Assembly (NCBI GenBank): GCA_963732855.1
Contig: CAVTBB010000001.1
Location: 186,001 to 250,000, forward strand
Reading direction: 5' to 3'
Source of the DNA: DASXVU01 sp963732855
GTDB lineage: Archaea; Thermoplasmatota; Thermoplasmata; Methanomassiliicoccales; UBA472
Length of the DNA: 64,000 nucleotides
Shown here: positions 16,299 through 25,555 of the stretch, one piece after another
Numbering within the stretch: the first letter of the stretch is position 1
How the letters are laid out: every line of letters starts with the position of its first letter
Notes under the pieces: generated by a model
The model's input: the letters and a program-made list of their open reading frames with translations, nothing else
What the model was told of the DNA's origin: nothing
Databases searched by the model: none
Position numbers and translations under genes: made by a program

Positions 16299-17377
16299 AC
16301 CGGACCAGTGTGATACCGTTCGGACCGCAGCATTCCAGCTTCCTCGAGCCGATGAACCTTAAACTGGTCATGGAAGAGGAAAAGGTGGTCGGTGCCACCA
16401 TCAACATCGGATACAACCACCGCGGGATGGAGCATGCCATGGCCCAGGATTACAAGCGGACGGTGTTCCTGTGCGAACGCGTCTGCGGCATATGCTCCTA
16501 CCATCATTCATCGGCATACGTCCAGGCCATGGAGAACGCGTACAACGTGAAGGTGAGCGACCGGGCCAATCTGGTCCGCACCATCATGATGGAATGCCAA
16601 AGACTGACCTCGCACCTACTGGCCCTGGGACACACGGCCGAAGCGTTGGGATACGAGAACCTGTTCATGCAGTTCTTCCGGGAAAGGGAGGACATAATGA
16701 TGCTGGTGAACCGGGTCTCCGGAAATCGGGTGCACTACAGCATGAACGCGATCGGTGGCTTGAGGAAAGATGTTACATATGAGCAGCTGAAGGACATCGA
16801 GACGACGATGGACGTAGTGGAGCCGAAGTTCCTCGAACTGCAGAAGGTCATTCGGACCGACAGCACTTTCCGAAAAAGGACCCGAGGCATAGGAGTGCTG
16901 AAGAAATCGGACGCTGAAAGCTATTGCGTTGTGGGTCCGGTCGGCCGAGGGAGCGGCATGCCGCACGACGTCCGCCTCACCGGTTTCGCCGGATACGGGG
17001 TGGATGGGATGAAGTACAAGCCAGTCTACTATGAGGAGGGGGACGTCTACGCTCGGAACATGGTCCGCATGGACGAGGTGATCCAGTCGGTAGACCTCAT
17101 CCGACAGTCTTTGAACCTGATACGGGACGAACCGTTCCTGACCCCGGTCAAGGGACATCCGACCGGGGAAGGAGTGGGCCGGGTCGAGGCGCCGAGGGGC
17201 GAACTCTACTACTACCTCAAGGCGAAAGGAGAACTGAAACTGGACCGGATCAAGCTCAGGACGCCGGCGTTTGTCAACATTCCAGCCGTCGCCGCAATGA
17301 TCGGCGGGGCGCAACTGGCGGACGTGGCGCTAATCACCGTATCGGTCGATCCATGCATATGCTGCACGGATAGGTGA
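16295..17377 (+). CDS. echE: Energy-converting [NiFe] hydrogenase large subunit EchE (NuoD-like)
   Basis: A 360-residue catalytic large subunit. Both nickel-binding motifs are present: L1 RVCGIC with Cys64 and Cys67, and L2 DPCICC with Cys354 and Cys357 near the C-terminus. The protein ends CCTDR, with no long C-terminal extension after L2, as is typical of group 4 energy-converting hydrogenases, where no protease maturation is expected. Four ligating cysteines distinguish it from complex I NuoD, so this is a real hydrogenase. It is the fifth gene of the operon and overlaps echF by four bases (GTGA). Confidence 0.95.
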   Translation: MNRTSVIPFGPQHSSFLEPMNLKLVMEEEKVVGATINIGYNHRGMEHAMAQDYKRTVFLCERVCGICSYHHSSAYVQAMENAYNVKVSDRANLVRTIMMECQRLTSHLLALGHTAEALGYENLFMQFFREREDIMMLVNRVSGNRVHYSMNAIGGLRKDVTYEQLKDIETTMDVVEPKFLELQKVIRTDSTFRKRTRGIGVLKKSDAESYCVVGPVGRGSGMPHDVRLTGFAGYGVDGMKYKPVYYEEGDVYARNMVRMDEVIQSVDLIRQSLNLIRDEPFLTPVKGHPTGEGVGRVEAPRGELYYYLKAKGELKLDRIKLRTPAFVNIPAVAAMIGGAQLADVALITVSVDPCICCTDR

Positions 17378-17853
17378 TCCAAATGTCCATGCTGAAGAGC
17401 ACCCTGAAGAACCTGTTTTCACGACCGGTCACAGTGCTGTATCCCTATGAGAAGGCAGACATCCCGGAGACCAACCGGGGACGGGTCGTCTGGGATCTGC
17501 AGAAGTGCATCTGGTGCCGGTTGTGCGAGAAGAACTGCCCCACCTTAGCCATTGTGACCGACAAGGAACATAAGACGCAAACGATCGTCCGGGCCCGGTG
17601 CATCGCCTGCCGCACCTGCGTGGATGTTTGCCCCACCAACACGATAACCATGGAACCGAAGTACTCGGAAGCGGTCTACCTGAGGGAAGTGCACATCTAC
17701 GGTCTGAACTTGAAGCCTTTCGAGTACAGCGTCGTTCAGCTCCCGCCCGGCCAAAAAGTGATGCTGAGCAAGAGGCCAGGCGAGCGGGAGGTCAAAGAGG
17801 AGACCCAAACTGAGAAGGCGACCGGACCGCCCCCGAGGTCTGGAACCGCCTAG
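17374..17853 (+). CDS. echF: Energy-converting hydrogenase ferredoxin-like subunit EchF (NuoI-like)
   Basis: A 159-residue 2[4Fe-4S] protein with cysteines at 45, 48, 51, 55 and 76, 79, 82, 86 (CIWCRLCEKNCP and CIACRTCVDVCP). It is the electron entry point that exchanges electrons with ferredoxin. GTG at 17374 overlaps the echE stop; ATG at 17383 is the alternative start. The last 30 residues are charged and proline-rich, making this the third neighbouring subunit with such a tail. It ends the operon. Confidence 0.92.
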   Translation: MIQMSMLKSTLKNLFSRPVTVLYPYEKADIPETNRGRVVWDLQKCIWCRLCEKNCPTLAIVTDKEHKTQTIVRARCIACRTCVDVCPTNTITMEPKYSEAVYLREVHIYGLNLKPFEYSVVQLPPGQKVMLSKRPGEREVKEETQTEKATGPPPRSGTA

Positions 17854-18213
17854 GTGTGCGCACGACAACACCTTCACCCCGCCCCACTTCTTCTTCGCCA
17901 AGATATTCTGACCTCGTTCGTTGCTCCAACATTCAACGAGCTTGTGCTGCTTGTGGTCGTTATGGGCATCCCCACGGTCTTGAAAGTGTTTTTTTTGGGA
18001 GGCTAGGATAAAGTCGAGGGAGGACCCTATTTGATAACAATCCTGCACTCCAATTATTACCGAAATTCAAATTTGGTTTCGGGGGCTTGATCGAAGAGAA
18101 GGGCAGATATCGTCATTGGGCGGCCCCTTGGTTTATTTTATGATTACCGCGGTTATAACATTGGCGTGCTTTTCGTGATATCGCAGCTGGTTGTCGCGAA
18201 ATGAGCCCATCGG
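17854..18213. other. Gene-free interval between convergent genes
   Basis: This 360-bp gap between echF and the phosphoesterase holds no credible reading frame. A run of eight T at 17989-17996 on the plus strand could end ech transcription, but it is 136 bp past the stop. I see nothing else. Confidence 0.5.
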
Positions 18214-18942
18214 TCAAAAAGTCCGGATCTGGCCCAGATCCCGGATGGTCCCCAGTGCGAGCAGACCGATCTCGGTGCAGGCATAGACCTTGGCATCCTC
18301 GATATCTGCCTCCTCCAGCACCGGGGACATGGTATCCGCCCGCCCTAGATTGGTGAAATCTGTGCCCGCCGCCAATGGCGAGAATGCCGGCAGCACCAAT
18401 ATCTGCTCCTTTTCGAAATGGAGGAAACTGGGCAGCTTTAAATATGCCCCCACCCGGTCAAAGATGCGTACGGAGGGATGCTCATGCCCGATCACCAAAG
18501 GTCGGTGCACACTTTTCGCATGCCCGTGCATGAACGATATCCCATCGATCTCGAAACTGTCCGCCACCTCGATCCCGAGCCGGTGCGAGATGTTCGCCAG
18601 ATAATTATCATGATTCCCTTTTGCGACCTTCACGGTGGCGCTGTCCCGCAACATTGAGAGTATGTCCCGCACATCCCTCCATTCCTGGTCCAGGTTGCCG
18701 GAGAACTCATGCTTCAAGTCCCCCAATATCAGGATGGTGTCAGGCTCGTATCGGTCCAATATCCGGATCAGCGATTCCTTCATGGTGGCTGACTGGATCC
18801 TTGGGATGTGGATCCCGGTTTGTTCCAATGCCGCTTCCAGTCCGATATGGAGGTCGGCCATGGCAATGGTCCCCCTTTCCTCCATCCAAAGACAGAGGTC
18901 ATTGGTGATCTTGACCCCGGGGAATATCTGGAAACTGAACAT
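18214..18942 (-). CDS. SbcD-related archaeal metallophosphoesterase
   Basis: A calcineurin-like phosphoesterase of about 242 residues of the archaeal SbcD-related type. Motifs in order are MADLHIGLE (DxH), LILGDLKHEF (GDxxH-like), KGNHDNYL (GNHD), MHGHA and IGHEHPSV, which together bind two metal ions. Such proteins are predicted phosphodiesterases or nucleases. I chose the ATG at 18942 (MFSFQIFPG) because AGGAAGGG lies upstream; ATG at 18981 is possible, and the still longer frame would run into the divergent exonuclease gene. The divergent partner at 19092 is also a nuclease. Confidence 0.8.
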   Translation of the reverse strand: MFSFQIFPGVKITNDLCLWMEERGTIAMADLHIGLEAALEQTGIHIPRIQSATMKESLIRILDRYEPDTILILGDLKHEFSGNLDQEWRDVRDILSMLRDSATVKVAKGNHDNYLANISHRLGIEVADSFEIDGISFMHGHAKSVHRPLVIGHEHPSVRIFDRVGAYLKLPSFLHFEKEQILVLPAFSPLAAGTDFTNLGRADTMSPVLEEADIEDAKVYACTEIGLLALGTIRDLGQIRTF

Positions 18943-19091
18943 CGTGCCCTTCCTGTTCTGGCAGAACAATCGAGCCATCATGACTTGAACCTTTTGAGCC
19001 GACCGACGGCACAACTGAGATGAAATCGGGACCTGCACTTTCGAGGGACCAATCGAAAACGATTTGACTAGGCAGCGCGTCCGCTCGGAGT

Positions 19092-19874
19092 ATGATACGC
19101 CGTTCATTTGTGTTCCTGCCAAGCATCGGCAGGGCGACCGAAAGGCGAATCTGGACCAGGGGGGCGACGACCTGGAACGAGTTCATATCCAGCGATCGCG
19201 TCGATGGTTTCTCTAAGAAAAGGAAGGAAGATCTTGACTCGCGTCTCATCGAAGCCGACGAGTTCCTCAGCGGGGAGCGTACGGAATACTTCTGCGGGCT
19301 CCTTCCCTCGACGGAACAATGGAGACTCTTTGACGAGCTGAGGCGGGGTACGGCATATCTGGACATCGAAACCGACGGTGTCGGGCCGGGGCACGTCGTC
19401 ACCATGGTGGGCATTCTCCACAAGGGCAAGATGACCACCCTGGTCAGGGGCCAGGACCTTAATCAATCCGCAATCAAAGAGGCGCTCGAGGGAGTGAAGA
19501 TGTTGGTGACCTTCAACGGTAGCTCGTTCGATCTGCCCATGATCGGCCACGAGTTCCCGTTCAGCGTTCCCCGGGTCCCCCATTATGATCTGCGTCACGT
19601 ATGCCCGAAGGCGGGATACCATGGGGGGCTGAAATCCGTGGAGCAGCAGATCGGCATAGCGAGACCGCAGGAACTTGAGTACGTCACCGGAGAGCAGGCA
19701 GTATACCTGTGGCATCTATGGAACAGGAAGGGAAATCGGAACGCCCTTAACTTACTGACCCGATACAACACCGAGGATGTGAAGAACCTCGAGCCCCTGG
19801 CGGAAATCGTCTACCAGATCATGAAAGAGAAAATGCTAAGGGACATCAATGCAAACCATGAACGAAGACAATAG
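19092..19874 (+). CDS. RNase H-fold 3'-5' exonuclease domain protein (YprB-like)
   Basis: A 260-residue protein whose C-terminal 170 residues form an RNase H-like exonuclease domain: ExoI LDIETDG (Asp91, Glu93), ExoII TFNGSSFDLPMI, and ExoIII YNTEDVKNL. A GGLKSVEQQIG segment matches the YprB-like family. The N-terminal 85 residues contain a basic stretch. It probably degrades or trims single-stranded nucleic acid. Its end overlaps the RecJ-like gene by 26 bp, so the two nucleases form an operon and may work in the same repair pathway. Confidence 0.82.
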   Translation: MIRRSFVFLPSIGRATERRIWTRGATTWNEFISSDRVDGFSKKRKEDLDSRLIEADEFLSGERTEYFCGLLPSTEQWRLFDELRRGTAYLDIETDGVGPGHVVTMVGILHKGKMTTLVRGQDLNQSAIKEALEGVKMLVTFNGSSFDLPMIGHEFPFSVPRVPHYDLRHVCPKAGYHGGLKSVEQQIGIARPQELEYVTGEQAVYLWHLWNRKGNRNALNLLTRYNTEDVKNLEPLAEIVYQIMKEKMLRDINANHERRQ

Positions 19875-21333
19875 AGATCTGGCAGGGTTCGATCACCAGG
19901 CCAAGGAGATCGCGGATTTTCTCCTCAGCTGCAAGAAGGTCACAGTGGTCGGTCATATCGATGCGGATGGGATCACCGCCACCTCCATAGCGTTCAAGTC
20001 ACTGCAGGACCAGCGAATCGATGTGCATTACAATTTCATCAAGAAGATCGACGAGAACGAGATAAAGAGGATCAACAAGATCGATTCCGAAGGCGTCCTC
20101 CTGGTCGACCTGGGCAGCGGCTACGCATCTAAGCTAGACCACCCCGGGCTCTGCATCGCAGACCATCACGAGGTTGATCCAGGCGGTCTGCCGCCTGCAA
20201 AGAGGAAGAAAGGACAGGTCAGCCTCTTCGATTTCGACACCGGGAAAAACCGGCACCTTAACCCGCACCTGTTCGGTTTTGACGGCTCAAAGGAGCTGAG
20301 TGGAGCCGGCGCATCCTATGCCATTGCCAAGGCCATAGATGGAAGGAACAAGAAACTGGCCCATCTGGCGATCGTAGGAGCCTTGGGAGATTTCCAGGAC
20401 TCCTCAGAGTGCCGACTGATCGGGCTGAACCGCACGATTCTGGAAGATGCAGAAGCATTGGGCAGCATCAAGACCTCATTCGATGTCCGATATTTCGGCC
20501 GCGAGACCCGCCCGCTGGTGAACTATATTATGTACTCATCAGATCCAAAAATTCCCGGTCTTGCCGGACAGAAAGAATGCCTGGCATTCCTCCGAAAGGT
20601 GAATATCGAGGACGGATTCAGCCGATGCTGGGCGGACCTCAAACTTGAAGAGAAGGATCGGATCGTCACTGCTCTCAAGGAGATATTGAACAGATCGGAA
20701 CCAGGCTGCGACACCGACTCCCGCCTGATGGGAGAGGTCTATTCACTTATCCAAGAAGAGAAGAGAACAGTTATGCACGACGCCAAGGAGTTCGCCACAT
20801 TGCTCAATTCCTGCGGTCGTTACGGGGAGGCCCCGACTGGGCTTGAGGTCTGTATCAAAGGACCACACCTAAAGCGAGAAAGGCAGAACGCCCTGATCAA
20901 CCTCCAGAACCACAAGAGAAACCTGAAAAAGAACATTGAGATGGTCAAAGGCAAGAAACCGAAAACGCTCGGTTCGATCCAGTACCTGATGAACGACGAG
21001 GACGATTATCTGTTGCAGATCGAGGACACGGTCGTAGGTATCGTGGCCGGGATGTTGCTCGGTTCCGGGGACATTCCCTGCGACCGCCCGCTGCTCGCTT
21101 TCGCGATGAGCGTCGACGATAATAACATCGAGATGACCAAGGCATCTGCGAGAGGGACAAAAGAACTGGTCGAGAAAGGCCTGGACCTCTCCTCGGCGAT
21201 GCGTCGTGCGTCCGAGGCGGTGGGCGGAACGGGTGGAGGCCACAACATCGCCGCCGGTGCGACCATCCCGCCGGGAAGGGAAAAGGATTTCCTGGCCGAG
21301 ATCGACCGTATCGTCTCGGCTCAGCTAAGCTGA
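19849..21333 (+). CDS. DHH-family RecJ-like single-strand nuclease
   Basis: A 494-residue archaeal RecJ-like (GAN/RecJ) phosphoesterase. DHH-domain motifs are GHIDADGITA (His36, Asp38, Asp40), LLVDLG (Asp87) and ADHHEVD (Asp105-His106-His107); the C-terminal DHHA1 domain ends with GGGHNIAAGATIP. Archaeal members associate with the replisome or act in DNA repair and RNA turnover; which applies here is not shown. ATG at 19858 is an alternative start. The last 13 bases overlap the end of argF on the other strand. Confidence 0.88.
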   Translation: MQTMNEDNRDLAGFDHQAKEIADFLLSCKKVTVVGHIDADGITATSIAFKSLQDQRIDVHYNFIKKIDENEIKRINKIDSEGVLLVDLGSGYASKLDHPGLCIADHHEVDPGGLPPAKRKKGQVSLFDFDTGKNRHLNPHLFGFDGSKELSGAGASYAIAKAIDGRNKKLAHLAIVGALGDFQDSSECRLIGLNRTILEDAEALGSIKTSFDVRYFGRETRPLVNYIMYSSDPKIPGLAGQKECLAFLRKVNIEDGFSRCWADLKLEEKDRIVTALKEILNRSEPGCDTDSRLMGEVYSLIQEEKRTVMHDAKEFATLLNSCGRYGEAPTGLEVCIKGPHLKRERQNALINLQNHKRNLKKNIEMVKGKKPKTLGSIQYLMNDEDDYLLQIEDTVVGIVAGMLLGSGDIPCDRPLLAFAMSVDDNNIEMTKASARGTKELVEKGLDLSSAMRRASEAVGGTGGGHNIAAGATIPPGREKDFLAEIDRIVSAQLS

Positions 21334-22250
21334 CCGATCAAGGTCAGAATTATCGCTTTCTGTGCATGCAGGCGGTTCTCCGCCTCGTCGAAGACCACGC
21401 TCCGATCACCGTCGATCACCTCGGCGCTGATCTCCATCCCACGATGGGCTGGCATGCAGTGGAGGACGATCGAATCATCCTTTGAGAGCGAGACCAGATC
21501 GGAATTGATCTGATATGGTTTGAAAACCCGTTGCCTCTGCGCCGCCTCATCCTCTTCGCCCATGGACACCCAGACATCGGTGTACAGCACGTCGGAGTCC
21601 TTGGCGGCGACCTTTGGGTCCTCCACCACGGCCATCGAGCAGCGGTTCTTCTTTGCGATTTCCTTGGCTTTCTTCGTGATGTCAGGGTTCGGTTGGTATC
21701 CCTTTGGACACCCGGCAACGAAATCCATGCCGGTCAAGGCGGCCCCGAGCATGAGCGAGTTGCAGACATTGTTGCCGTCTCCGACGTATGACATCTTAAG
21801 GCCACTCAGTTTCCCCTTGTGCTCCTTGATGGTCTGTAGATCGGCAGATATTTGGCATGGATGCTCCAGGTCATCAAGGGCATTGATCACCGGAACGGTG
21901 GAGTTCTTGGCCAGCTCCATCATGATCTCATGCTTGAAAGCGCGGTACATGATCACATCGACATAACGGCTCAGTACCTTTGCCGTGTCCGCCACAGTCT
22001 CACCCCGGCCGATCTGCATGTCCTTCGGGCTGAGGAATATGGAATGTCCCCCAAGCTGGGTCATCCCAACCTCGAACGAGACCCGGGTGCGCGTGCTCGC
22101 CTTCTCGAATATCATTGCCATTGACTTGTTCTTGAGGGGCTCGGCGTTGCGATACTTCCCTTTCTTGAGCTGCGCTGCCAATTCAAGTACGTCCTCCAGG
22201 TCGTCCTTGAGGTCCAGCATCGAGATGACGTTGCGTTTCTTAACCACCAT
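21321..22250 (-). CDS. argF: Ornithine carbamoyltransferase
   Basis: A 309-residue ornithine carbamoyltransferase that makes citrulline from ornithine and carbamoyl phosphate in arginine synthesis. The carbamoyl-phosphate loop STRTR is at residues 52-56, HPCQ at 130-133, and the ornithine-site loop HCMPAHRG at 264-271. These motifs, particularly HCMPAHRG, separate it from aspartate carbamoyltransferase. Length is normal. It stands alone, converging on the RecJ-like gene with a 13-bp overlap of coding ends. Confidence 0.95.
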   Translation of the reverse strand: MVVKKRNVISMLDLKDDLEDVLELAAQLKKGKYRNAEPLKNKSMAMIFEKASTRTRVSFEVGMTQLGGHSIFLSPKDMQIGRGETVADTAKVLSRYVDVIMYRAFKHEIMMELAKNSTVPVINALDDLEHPCQISADLQTIKEHKGKLSGLKMSYVGDGNNVCNSLMLGAALTGMDFVAGCPKGYQPNPDITKKAKEIAKKNRCSMAVVEDPKVAAKDSDVLYTDVWVSMGEEDEAAQRQRVFKPYQINSDLVSLSKDDSIVLHCMPAHRGMEISAEVIDGDRSVVFDEAENRLHAQKAIILTLIGQLS

Positions 22251-22403
22251 TGGTATTACCTTCGAATCATCATGGCCAAGGATTGGCCGGAAGTAGTGTC
22301 ATTGACAGGAAATTCTTAAAAGGACTGACACCAGGGAGACAGAAGTCGGACTTTGTGTCCATATAGCAACTAATGATCGTTTTTCAGCCTTTGGACGGGA
22401 ATC

Positions 22404-23243
22404 TCAGAACTTGATAGCCCATCCATTGGGCAAGAACGAGAACAGGAAGAAGTTCAAGGCACCGTGGATAAGAGCTACGAACACCAGGCTACGGGTCTTC
22501 CAGAACAGGACCGCTAGCACCAGACCGACAAAGAACACGAACAGAAGGTATGGAACGCTCGTATAACCGGAGTGCATGATGGAGAAGGTAAACGCAGAGG
22601 TGAGCACCGCAGGGTACACTCCCCAATGTTTCTCCATCCTTGACTGGAGGAATCCTCTGAAGACCAGTTCCTCGCCGAATCCGACGAACATGACCATCAC
22701 GATGGCGAGAGCGATCAGGTTGAACAATCCCAGATCGGGTATGAGCGGGTTTGGACCGAGCACGATGTATTCCATGTTCGCAAGGACCAGGCCGATGACG
22801 ATGCCGGCGGGAATGTAGAGGTTCTTCCATTGAGGCCTCTGCTCCATCCCCCCACCGTTCAAGAATGCCCAGAGATTGTGGGCCCTTTCCGACAGCGCTA
22901 TCTTTAGACTTGCCTTGCCAGTCGATTCTCTGGCGATCGAAGGGGCGGCCAATCTCCACAGGATGTAGGCGGAAAGAATTATTGAGCCGTAAACGAACGG
23001 CATCCAGTACAGAGTGATGTTGAAGAATATCGGCATTCCGATGTTGAGGACCCGGAGCAATGATATCAGCATGATCGCCTGGAACACGTCCGAATAACGT
23101 TCAATGAAAATGGCCAACAGGACGCAGACGAAAATGTTGAGCAGGTGCAAGGATAATGTTGAGGAGGTATCCTTCAAGAAGAAGAATGACTCAGCTACGA
23201 CGATCAATGCGAATGGGAGCAACACCGCCGCCTTGTCACGCAT
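22404..23243 (-). CDS. CPBP-family intramembrane protease
   Basis: A 279-residue membrane protein with about eight helices and the CPBP (Rce1/CAAX-protease-like) motifs: EELVFRG (Glu191, Glu192, Arg196), a second-helix histidine in SIMHSGY (His224), and ALIHGALNF near the C-terminus. These residues form the glutamate-based active site of the family. The substrate is unknown; relatives process prenylated proteins, immunity peptides or membrane proteins. It is a single gene flanked by 150-280 bp of noncoding DNA. Confidence 0.85.
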   Translation of the reverse strand: MRDKAAVLLPFALIVVAESFFFLKDTSSTLSLHLLNIFVCVLLAIFIERYSDVFQAIMLISLLRVLNIGMPIFFNITLYWMPFVYGSIILSAYILWRLAAPSIARESTGKASLKIALSERAHNLWAFLNGGGMEQRPQWKNLYIPAGIVIGLVLANMEYIVLGPNPLIPDLGLFNLIALAIVMVMFVGFGEELVFRGFLQSRMEKHWGVYPAVLTSAFTFSIMHSGYTSVPYLLFVFFVGLVLAVLFWKTRSLVFVALIHGALNFFLFSFLPNGWAIKF

Positions 23244-23496
23244 CGACTGGGAATTCTGATTGCGTTATTAAACCGTTCGCTTCACTTGATATAAAATCTG
23301 GATGAAAAAAGGGAAGAAAAGGGAAGAGGTTTCGAATTGCGCGTGCTCGGTCAAGCGCTTATCTCGGAGCCATGTAAATGGAAGATAGTACTTGGTTCGA
23401 GCACGAGACCGTGACCGATTTCTTATTCTTTATCATGTTTTCACCGTATCCTACGATTGTTATCGTTCTAATTTCATTTTAGCGGTAATAATAGTA

Positions 23497-23506
23497 AGTA
23501 TTTAAT
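23497..23506 (+). promoter_or_regulatory. TATA-like promoter of the HTH regulator gene
   Basis: AGTATTTAAT lies about 26 bp upstream of the TTG at 23528, the distance expected between an archaeal TATA box and a leaderless start. It supports the TTG as the real start. The 284-bp interval before the gene holds nothing else I can name. Confidence 0.5.
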
Positions 23507-23527
23507 CATTATGGCTCCGTTACAACG

Positions 23528-24130
23528 TTGAAAATCGATTTGAGCGGATTCACCATGAAGGACATAGGAGTCGAACAGATCAAAGTACTCTCAGACCCTA
23601 ACCGACTGGCCATCCTCTCGCTCCTTACGATGAAGGAGATGACGACCTCACATGTGTCGGAACTTCTTGGTCTGAGCATACAGAATGCCCAGTACCACAT
23701 AAAGAAACTCCTGGAGGCAGACCTCATCGCCCAGACCAGGACCGGTATGGTGGGCAACCTGGTGGAGAAATATTACCGTTCGCAGTTCGAGCCCGGCATG
23801 GTGAGCGATGTGACTGACAAGGAGACTGTCGACATTTCGGAACGGCTCAACCTGGTCTTCGCGGCGATGGGCGCGATCAAGGGCATTCTGAACCATGGCA
23901 TCACCACCCTTGACGAGAAGAGGGAATCCTATTTTGTAAAGGTAGGGGAGAGGCCGCGTTATCCCTTCGGTGTCAACTATATCATCCTCCCCATCAATGA
24001 AAAGTCCACAAAGGAGGCGGACCAGCTGATGATCGAGCTAGACCAGAAGATGAAAGAGCTTTCGGACAAGCATGATCAGGGATCGAAGGCAAAATTCGCC
24101 GTGGTCTACGCCGTATTCCCTTATGAATGA
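23528..24130 (+). CDS. ArsR-type winged-helix transcriptional regulator
   Basis: A 200-residue regulator. The N-terminal winged helix reads LSDPNRLAILSLL, then SHVSELLGLSIQNAQYHIKKL as the recognition helix, followed by a wing. The C-terminal 110 residues form a domain I do not recognise, perhaps for dimerisation or ligand binding; there is no cysteine metal site. The TTG at 23528 fits a leaderless transcript from the TATA-like element; ATG at 23555 (MKDIGVEQ) is the alternative. Targets are unknown. Confidence 0.8.
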   Translation: MKIDLSGFTMKDIGVEQIKVLSDPNRLAILSLLTMKEMTTSHVSELLGLSIQNAQYHIKKLLEADLIAQTRTGMVGNLVEKYYRSQFEPGMVSDVTDKETVDISERLNLVFAAMGAIKGILNHGITTLDEKRESYFVKVGERPRYPFGVNYIILPINEKSTKEADQLMIELDQKMKELSDKHDQGSKAKFAVVYAVFPYE

Positions 24131-24140
24131 GACACGCAAC

Positions 24141-24150
24141 ATTTATTAAT
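24141..24150 (+). promoter_or_regulatory. TATA-box promoter of tRNA-His
   Basis: ATTTATTAAT centred about 32 nt upstream of the tRNA 5' end, the usual archaeal spacing, and only 10 bp past the stop of the regulator gene. Confidence 0.6.
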
Positions 24151-24177
24151 TGAAACGCGTTCCACAACTCCCAGCAC

Positions 24178-24251
24178 GGCCGCGTTGGGGTAGCCTGGCA
24201 TCCTGTGGGACTGTGGATCCTTTGACCCGTGTTCAAATCACGGACGCGGCC
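24178..24251 (+). tRNA. tRNA-His (anticodon GTG)
   Basis: A full cloverleaf: acceptor arms GCCGCGT and ACGCGGC pair over seven bases, the T arm is CCGTG-TTCAAAT-CACGG, and the anticodon loop CTGTGGA gives anticodon GTG. The extra G at 24178 opposite C at 24251 is the G-1:C73 identity pair specific to tRNA-His. No CCA is encoded and there is no intron. It ends eight bases before the stop codon of the convergent DUF835 gene. Confidence 0.95.
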
Positions 24252-24258
24252 CTTCTTA

Positions 24259-25446
24259 TCACAATTTCTTTACAACCTTGAAGTCCCTCTCGAATAAAGC
24301 GAGGTCTTTGACATCGAGGACCCTTGGGTCTAGGGTCATCATCATCCGGGATTCGTTCATCAGTATCTCATCCCTCAACCCATAGAGCATGCGCAACACC
24401 TTGGGCGATCCATTGTTTGATATCAGATACTCAAGACCATCGATCGCCACGAAGGTGTTGTTGCCCATCTTCAGGAAATCGATGATGGTGTGCTCTAGAA
24501 TGGTGAGGTTCGTGGGTTCGACCCGGTCCTGGCCAGGCTGTGAGCATAGCCATATTACTGGCGTCTTCTTCAGCCCATACTTCTCCCTAAGGTCCTCAGG
24601 GTAGGTCCGGGTCACGATCAATCCCTCCATCCCATTGGAAACCTGCGACAACAACGATTCGAACATGCCGTCCGCTTTCGTCTCCTCGAAGAGCAGATAG
24701 CTTCCCGGAGGCAGCATCGCGGCTTCCTTGGCACCTTTTATGCCATCCCGGTCCTCCGAGACAGGCACGACGGTGAAAAGTCGATGACGATAGACGGAAA
24801 GCGCGATGATCAAGAGGGACACGAGGAAGCCAGGGGAGAGCTCGCTGGGGATCCTGATCGCAATGATACGTAGGAATTCCAGTACAGATCCCCACAAATA
24901 GGGCAGGAGCACCGCCATTGAGAGCAATATGCATTCGCTCCGGATAATCTCATCATCGGAAGCGAAATAACGCCTCACCATGAGTGAGACGGCCAAAGCA
25001 GCGAAGACCGTGACCACACCGAGCGCCAAGACCGTTTCATAGTTTCTCGGGGGGCCGAAACCGAACTCGTTATGACCGACGCTCTTCAGGTTGTACGCGA
25101 CGACCATCCCGATCAGCGCCGCCATTGCATAATACATGTACTGGTGCCTTTCGAACCACCTGCTGAAGGACAGGAATGTGAGTTGTATGGAGATGTACAG
25201 GAACCCGGCGAAGATCAGGACCAGCGAGAAGAATACGCCCCTAGCATAGAGAAGGGCGGTCGTTTCGTCCTCGGCATTGATCATCATGAAATCGGAGACG
25301 CCGGCCACTAAGAAAATTAGCATGAGGACGAAGAATCCGTTCTTAGCGATCTGCCTGTCCTTGCGGAGCAGCGCTATGCCCAACAGAAACGCCATGACCC
25401 CTGTCACAAGGGGGAAGGCTGAATACAGTTCGAGATTTTGGATCAT
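24259..25446 (-). CDS. Seven-helix membrane protein with C-terminal DUF835
   Basis: A 395-residue protein. Residues 1 to about 235 contain seven hydrophobic helices like a 7TM sensor module; residues from about 265 on match DUF835, with LIVTRTYPEDLREKYGLKKT, PVIWLCSQ, an IDGLEYLISNNG strand-loop and a final MTLDPRVLD segment. DUF835 resembles a degenerate RecA/KaiC-like fold; its role is unknown. A paralogue of the same architecture lies at 26982-28247 on the other side of rtcB. Sensing at the membrane with signalling through DUF835 is inference. Confidence 0.75.
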   Translation of the reverse strand: MIQNLELYSAFPLVTGVMAFLLGIALLRKDRQIAKNGFFVLMLIFLVAGVSDFMMINAEDETTALLYARGVFFSLVLIFAGFLYISIQLTFLSFSRWFERHQYMYYAMAALIGMVVAYNLKSVGHNEFGFGPPRNYETVLALGVVTVFAALAVSLMVRRYFASDDEIIRSECILLSMAVLLPYLWGSVLEFLRIIAIRIPSELSPGFLVSLLIIALSVYRHRLFTVVPVSEDRDGIKGAKEAAMLPPGSYLLFEETKADGMFESLLSQVSNGMEGLIVTRTYPEDLREKYGLKKTPVIWLCSQPGQDRVEPTNLTILEHTIIDFLKMGNNTFVAIDGLEYLISNNGSPKVLRMLYGLRDEILMNESRMMMTLDPRVLDVKDLALFERDFKVVKKL

Positions 25447-25555
25447 CAGGCCTGCGCTCCCATCCCGATGCCCATATGCTCTAATTATCCTTTCTTCGGT
25501 GGAGCATTTGAAAACTTTATCTAACCCGCGTCATGTACGTGGTCTGGTGTGACAT

